Source: an uncultured Senegalimassilia sp. (GTDB lineage: Bacteria > Actinomycetota > Coriobacteriia > Coriobacteriales > Eggerthellaceae). From it: a stretch of 27,327 nucleotides of DNA. The stretch's first letter is position 1. Every line of letters starts with the position of its first letter. Positions 24,459 to 27,327 of this stretch are shown here, one piece after another. A model generated the notes under the pieces. The model was not told the DNA's origin, ran no database searches, and saw only the letters and a list, made by a program, of their open reading frames with translations. A program made the translations under genes and the position numbers. Location of the stretch: NCBI GenBank assembly GCA_934661765.1, contig CAKUJT010000023.1, positions 1 through 27,327 of the forward strand, in the 5' to 3' direction.

Positions 24459-25271
24459 ATGGAACTGGTAACCATGCACACGCATACGAACTACACCGGC
24501 CACGGCCACGGCACCGTCGCCGAGCTGGTGGACGCCGCCGCGGCCGCCAAGCTCGGCGCCATCGCCGTCACCGAGCATTACCCTATGTCGGCGGCCATGG
24601 ATCCCGACAACGTGGTCTCCATGGCGTGGGACCGCCTGCCCGATTACCTCATCGACATCGCCGCAGCGGCCGCTGCGCATCCCGAGATGCAGGTCATCCC
24701 CGGCTGCGAGATCGACTGGCTCGGCGCGCAGGAGGACCGCGACTTCTCCGCGCTCGACTTCTCCAACTTCATCCACGTGCTCGGCAGCGTCCACTATCTT
24801 GACGGATGGGCCTTCGACGACCCGGCTCAAGAGGCGCGCTGGCACGACGTGGGCGTCGATTCCGTATGGCGCCGCTATTTCGAGGTGTGGTGCCAGGCCG
24901 CCAGCTGCACCGACATGCCCTTCACGTGCATGGCGCACCCCGATCTGGTGAAGAAGTTCGGTTATCGCCCTAGCTTCAACCCCCAGTCGCTCTACGATGA
25001 AGCGGCCGAGGCCGTGCAATCGAGCGGCCGCATGGTGGAGGTGAACACCTCCGGCCTCACGTACGCGTGCGCCGAGCTGTTCCCCGCGCCCGACCTTCTG
25101 AGGACGTTTTGCCGCGCCGGCATCCCGTGCTCCATCGGCACCGATGCGCACGACCCGGCCGTGGTCGATCGCAACCTCATGCCCGGGCTCGCGGCCATGT
25201 ACGAGGCGGGCTACCGCTGCGTGACGGTTCCCACCTCAACAGGCGACCGGCGCCAGATTGCGCTAGAGTAA
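24459..25271 (+). CDS. PHP-family histidinol-phosphatase (HisK/HisJ type)
   Basis: 270-aa metal-dependent phosphatase of the PHP family, likely the histidinol-phosphate phosphatase step of histidine synthesis. Metal-binding motifs in order: MHTHTNYTGHG (His7, His9), AVTEHYP (His40), GCEIDW (Glu84), LGSVHYLDG (His112), CMAHPDLVKKFG, and GTDAHD near the C-terminus. The HVLGSVHYLDGW block is typical of the histidinol-phosphatase branch rather than of polymerase-linked PHP domains. The start is five bases after AAAGGAG. No other histidine gene is in view, so the role rests on family resemblance. Confidence 0.88.
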   Translation: MELVTMHTHTNYTGHGHGTVAELVDAAAAAKLGAIAVTEHYPMSAAMDPDNVVSMAWDRLPDYLIDIAAAAAAHPEMQVIPGCEIDWLGAQEDRDFSALDFSNFIHVLGSVHYLDGWAFDDPAQEARWHDVGVDSVWRRYFEVWCQAASCTDMPFTCMAHPDLVKKFGYRPSFNPQSLYDEAAEAVQSSGRMVEVNTSGLTYACAELFPAPDLLRTFCRAGIPCSIGTDAHDPAVVDRNLMPGLAAMYEAGYRCVTVPTSTGDRRQIALE

Positions 25272-25365
25272 AAGCGGCGAAGGCCCTGCCGAAGCGGCGG
25301 GGCGAACGGTCGGGGCGTACCGTCCGGGCCGCTCCAAGGGAAGCCTCATCACATGGAAGGACTTG

Positions 25366-26292
25366 ATGGACATGGCTTCGAAGAAGATCAAGATCGAAGG
25401 ATCCAAGGACAAGGGCGTGCAGGGCGAAGGCAAGCCTGAGCTTTTGCGCGTGGAGGTCGGCGGTTTGCGTGCCAAGAGCTTCCAGCTTTCGGTAGGCGCG
25501 CTCGAGCAGGCGCTCTTGGCTGAGTTTCCCGCAGCCGACGCCGAGGAATGGGACCGCACGGGCCTTCTGGTGGGCGATCCGGCGGCGCCGGTGCGTGCGG
25601 TGGCCGTCGCGCTCGACCCCACGGTGGGCGCCATCGACGCGGCCGCCGATGCGGGCGCGAACGTGCTCGTCACGCATCACCCGGCTTATCTGACGCCGCC
25701 CACGTCGTTTCAGCCGGCGTCGTCGCCGGCGCTGAATTCCGGCGCCGTGGTGTACCGCGCCATTCAGCGCGGGGTCGCGCTCATGAACTTCCATACCGCC
25801 CTCGACGTTTCGGCTCGCGCCCAGCGCATGCTGCCCGGCATGCTGGGGCTGTCGCTGCGCGGGGTGGTGGAGCCGAAGGCCGGCTGCGCCGAGAAGGGCT
25901 ACGGCCAGCTGTGCGCTCCTGCCGAGAAGATGACGCTCGGCCAGCTTGCAGCGCGCTGCACGAGCGTGTTCGGCCGTGCGCCGCGCGTGTGGGGGAGCTT
26001 CGATCGCGCGGTGCGGACCGTCGTCACCTGCACGGGGTCGGCGGGTCCCACGGGCCGCGCCGCGCTAGCCGCCGGTGCCGACGTGCTCGTGGCGGGCGAG
26101 GTCAAGTACCATGACGCGCTCGATCTGTCCCAGGCGGGCATGGCTGTCATCGACCTGGGGCATGATACCTCCGAGCTGCCGTTTTGCGGCGTGCTCGCCG
26201 CCAGCGTCCGCGATGCCGGGGTGCCCGATGAGCTGGTCGCCGTGGTGTCGCAGCGCGATAGGTGGTCCTACCCTGAGGCCGTGCGCGTGTAA
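25366..26292 (+). CDS. Nif3-like dinuclear metal centre protein (DUF34)
   Basis: 308 aa. Metal ligands typical of the Nif3/DUF34 family are visible: VTHHPAYL (His104, His105), NFHTALD (His143, Asp147) and GHDTSELPF near the C-terminus; EEWDRTGLLVGDP is the family N-terminal block. Function in bacteria is unsettled; a GTP cyclohydrolase role was proposed for some members. About 40 extra Lys-rich residues precede the conserved start, which is unusual. ATG 25366 (or 25372) follows GGAAGGA. The following zinc-ribbon gene is a conserved neighbour of this family in actinobacteria and in Helicobacter, which suggests a shared process. Confidence 0.92.
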   Translation: MDMASKKIKIEGSKDKGVQGEGKPELLRVEVGGLRAKSFQLSVGALEQALLAEFPAADAEEWDRTGLLVGDPAAPVRAVAVALDPTVGAIDAAADAGANVLVTHHPAYLTPPTSFQPASSPALNSGAVVYRAIQRGVALMNFHTALDVSARAQRMLPGMLGLSLRGVVEPKAGCAEKGYGQLCAPAEKMTLGQLAARCTSVFGRAPRVWGSFDRAVRTVVTCTGSAGPTGRAALAAGADVLVAGEVKYHDALDLSQAGMAVIDLGHDTSELPFCGVLAASVRDAGVPDELVAVVSQRDRWSYPEAVRV

Positions 26293-26357
26293 CTTGCAAA
26301 CCGCGCCCCGCGTTGCGGTACGGCTGCAGGCGGGGCGCACGAACGAAAAGGATTCGT

Positions 26358-27083
26358 ATGAGGATCGATTCCGAGGTTTTGGCCGCGTTTTTGCATATGC
26401 AGGAGCTTGATGTGCAGATCATCCGTGCCGAGAAGCAGCTCCAGGAACTGCCCGAGCGCAAGGCTATCGCCGATGCCATGGCGAAGAAGCGCGCTGTCGC
26501 CGCCAAGGCCGAACAGGTGGAGAAGCTTGCGGCCAAGGCCGAGGACAAGCTTGCGCGCATCACCGAGGAGGATGACGGTCTGGCCGAGAAGGCCCGCCGC
26601 ATTCAGGATGAGATCGACCAGGCGCAAGGCGATTTCCGCACCGTCGATGCGCGTACCAAGGAGCTGACGGGCGTTCAGGAGCGCCGGGATGTCCTTGAGG
26701 AGGACATGGGCGCCGTCGATGCCGAGCTGGAGAAGATCAAGGCGGTGCGCGCCCAGGTTGCCGCGGCCCTCGAACAGCTCGAGGGCATCGAGAACAGCGC
26801 CGGCGCCGCGTTTTCGCAGAAAGGCGGCGAGCTGAAGCAGCACATCGCCGACATGCAGGCCAAGCGCAAAGCCATGGCTCAGCGCGTGCCCGCCGACGAC
26901 ATGAAGCTCTACGAGCGCACCGCCGCAGCAACCGCCGGCGTGCCGTTGGCCCTGCTCGTGGAGGAGCGCTGCGGCGCATGCCGCACGCCCATCGAGCACG
27001 GCCGCGTGATCGACATGCGCTCCCAGGGCAACGTGGCCACGTGCCCCAACTGCGGCCGCCTGCTTATCTTGCAGGCGCACTAG
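26358..27083 (+). CDS. C4 zinc-ribbon coiled-coil protein (COG1579/DUF164)
   Basis: 241 aa. Residues 10-180 are a long charged coiled coil (alternating Glu, Lys, Ala and Leu with few breaks), folding back as a helical hairpin in known relatives. The C-terminus is a zinc ribbon: Cys205-x2-Cys208 (CGAC) and Cys229-x2-Cys232 (CPNC). Relatives include Helicobacter HP0958 (FlgZ) and chlamydial CdsZ, which bind RNA or partner proteins; the function in actinobacteria is not established. The start is about five bases after AAAAGGA and 65 bp after the Nif3-like gene, likely cotranscribed. Confidence 0.92.
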   Translation: MRIDSEVLAAFLHMQELDVQIIRAEKQLQELPERKAIADAMAKKRAVAAKAEQVEKLAAKAEDKLARITEEDDGLAEKARRIQDEIDQAQGDFRTVDARTKELTGVQERRDVLEEDMGAVDAELEKIKAVRAQVAAALEQLEGIENSAGAAFSQKGGELKQHIADMQAKRKAMAQRVPADDMKLYERTAAATAGVPLALLVEERCGACRTPIEHGRVIDMRSQGNVATCPNCGRLLILQAH

Positions 27084-27257
27084 GGTGCTGTTCCGCTTGC
27101 AATCGGTTGCAGGTTGGCGCCGCGTCATGTTCCTGATGGGGGGCGGGGCGCGGCGCTGTTTATCGCTAGGGAGGGATTGCAAGCGTTTGCGGGTCGGGCG
27201 CCCGCAGGGCAGGGGCCAGACCCCTGCGCAGGCAACCACATGGAATCGGGTTCGCAT
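27084..27257 (+). other. Hairpin-rich intergenic region
   Basis: CTTGCAA-TCGG-TTGCAGG (27096-27113) is a 7-bp hairpin just after the zinc-ribbon stop, without a T-run. GCAGGGG (27209-27215) and CCCCTGC (27221-27227) form another. No coding signal is clear. Confidence 0.4.
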
Positions 27258-27327
27258 ATGGTTCTGGTTGCCAAGGGTCCGCCCGGCGGTAAAACCCCTG
27301 AACGCAAGAAGGCCCCCGCTCTGCGAG
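27258..27327 (+). CDS. Possible start of a gene cut by the window end
   Basis: From ATG 27258 the frame is open to the end of the window (23 codons, beginning MVLVAKGPPGGKTPERKK). An in-frame ATG at 27240 would add six residues. Neither has a good ribosome site and the peptide, rich in Lys and Pro, matches no family I recognise. It is offered only as a candidate. Confidence 0.3.
   Translation, partial: MVLVAKGPPGGKTPERKKAPALR

Noticed and set aside
27084..27327. RNase P RNA (rnpB)
   Set aside because: GGTAAAACCCC resembles part of L15, but the conserved P4 start (GAGGAAAGTCC-like) is absent upstream and an open frame covers the same bases.
1..27327. CRISPR arrays, tRNA or rRNA genes, insertion sequences, prophage
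   Set aside because: No regularly spaced repeats, no cloverleaf-like sequence and no transposase or integrase motifs were seen on either strand.

Overview
The window is a high-GC, gene-dense bacterial chromosome segment. Gene content, codon use and the respiratory [NiFe] hydrogenase suggest an anaerobic actinobacterium of class Coriobacteriia, probably family Eggerthellaceae. That placement is inference from gene families; no rRNA or other taxonomic marker is present. I see no insertion sequence, phage gene, CRISPR array, tRNA or rRNA, so this reads as core chromosome with several individually unusual proteins.

Layout: (1) 1-3710, a heterodimeric ABC exporter pair (first gene cut by the window edge) followed by a HAD phosphatase. 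(2) 3992-6971, a tightly coupled trio: an FtsH-like AAA+ protein that has lost its P-loop, an Rrf2 (IscR-like) regulator with extra C-terminal cysteines, and a MutY-like glycosylase without the Fe-S cluster domain. (3) 6995-7737, a long palindrome, then the manganese exporter mntP with a clear terminator. (4) 7823-8730, pheA (prephenate dehydratase) on the minus strand. (5) 8731-12777, a structured leader followed by hydrogenase small subunit, large subunit and cytochrome b, closed by a strong terminator. (6) 12911-13906, a small membrane protein and the hydrogenase maturation protease. (7) 13973-15506, a CarD-type regulator and endonuclease III (nth) on the minus strand. (8) 15982-19482, mfd. 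(9) 19604-22213, minus strand: a VanZ-RDD membrane protein fused to a NAD(P)H-hydrate epimerase domain, and an O6-alkylguanine alkyltransferase homologue with Leu at the catalytic Cys position. (10) 22336-27083, plus strand: rpe, cysteine desulfurase, a PHP-type histidinol-phosphatase, a Nif3-like protein and a C4 zinc-ribbon coiled-coil protein.

Themes: hydrogenase respiration (Tat-exported small subunit, NiFe large subunit, membrane cytochrome b, protease) is the main energy module. DNA repair is well represented (mfd, nth, MutY-like, alkyltransferase-like). Fe-S biology recurs (Rrf2, cysteine desulfurase, Nth, hydrogenase). The points most worth attention are the P-loop-less AAA+ protein, the VanZ-RDD-epimerase fusion, the PLHR alkyltransferase-like protein, the Pro-to-Cys change at the hydrogenase medial cluster, and the hairpin-rich hydrogenase leader. 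I did not find a clearly new multi-gene defence or mobile system.
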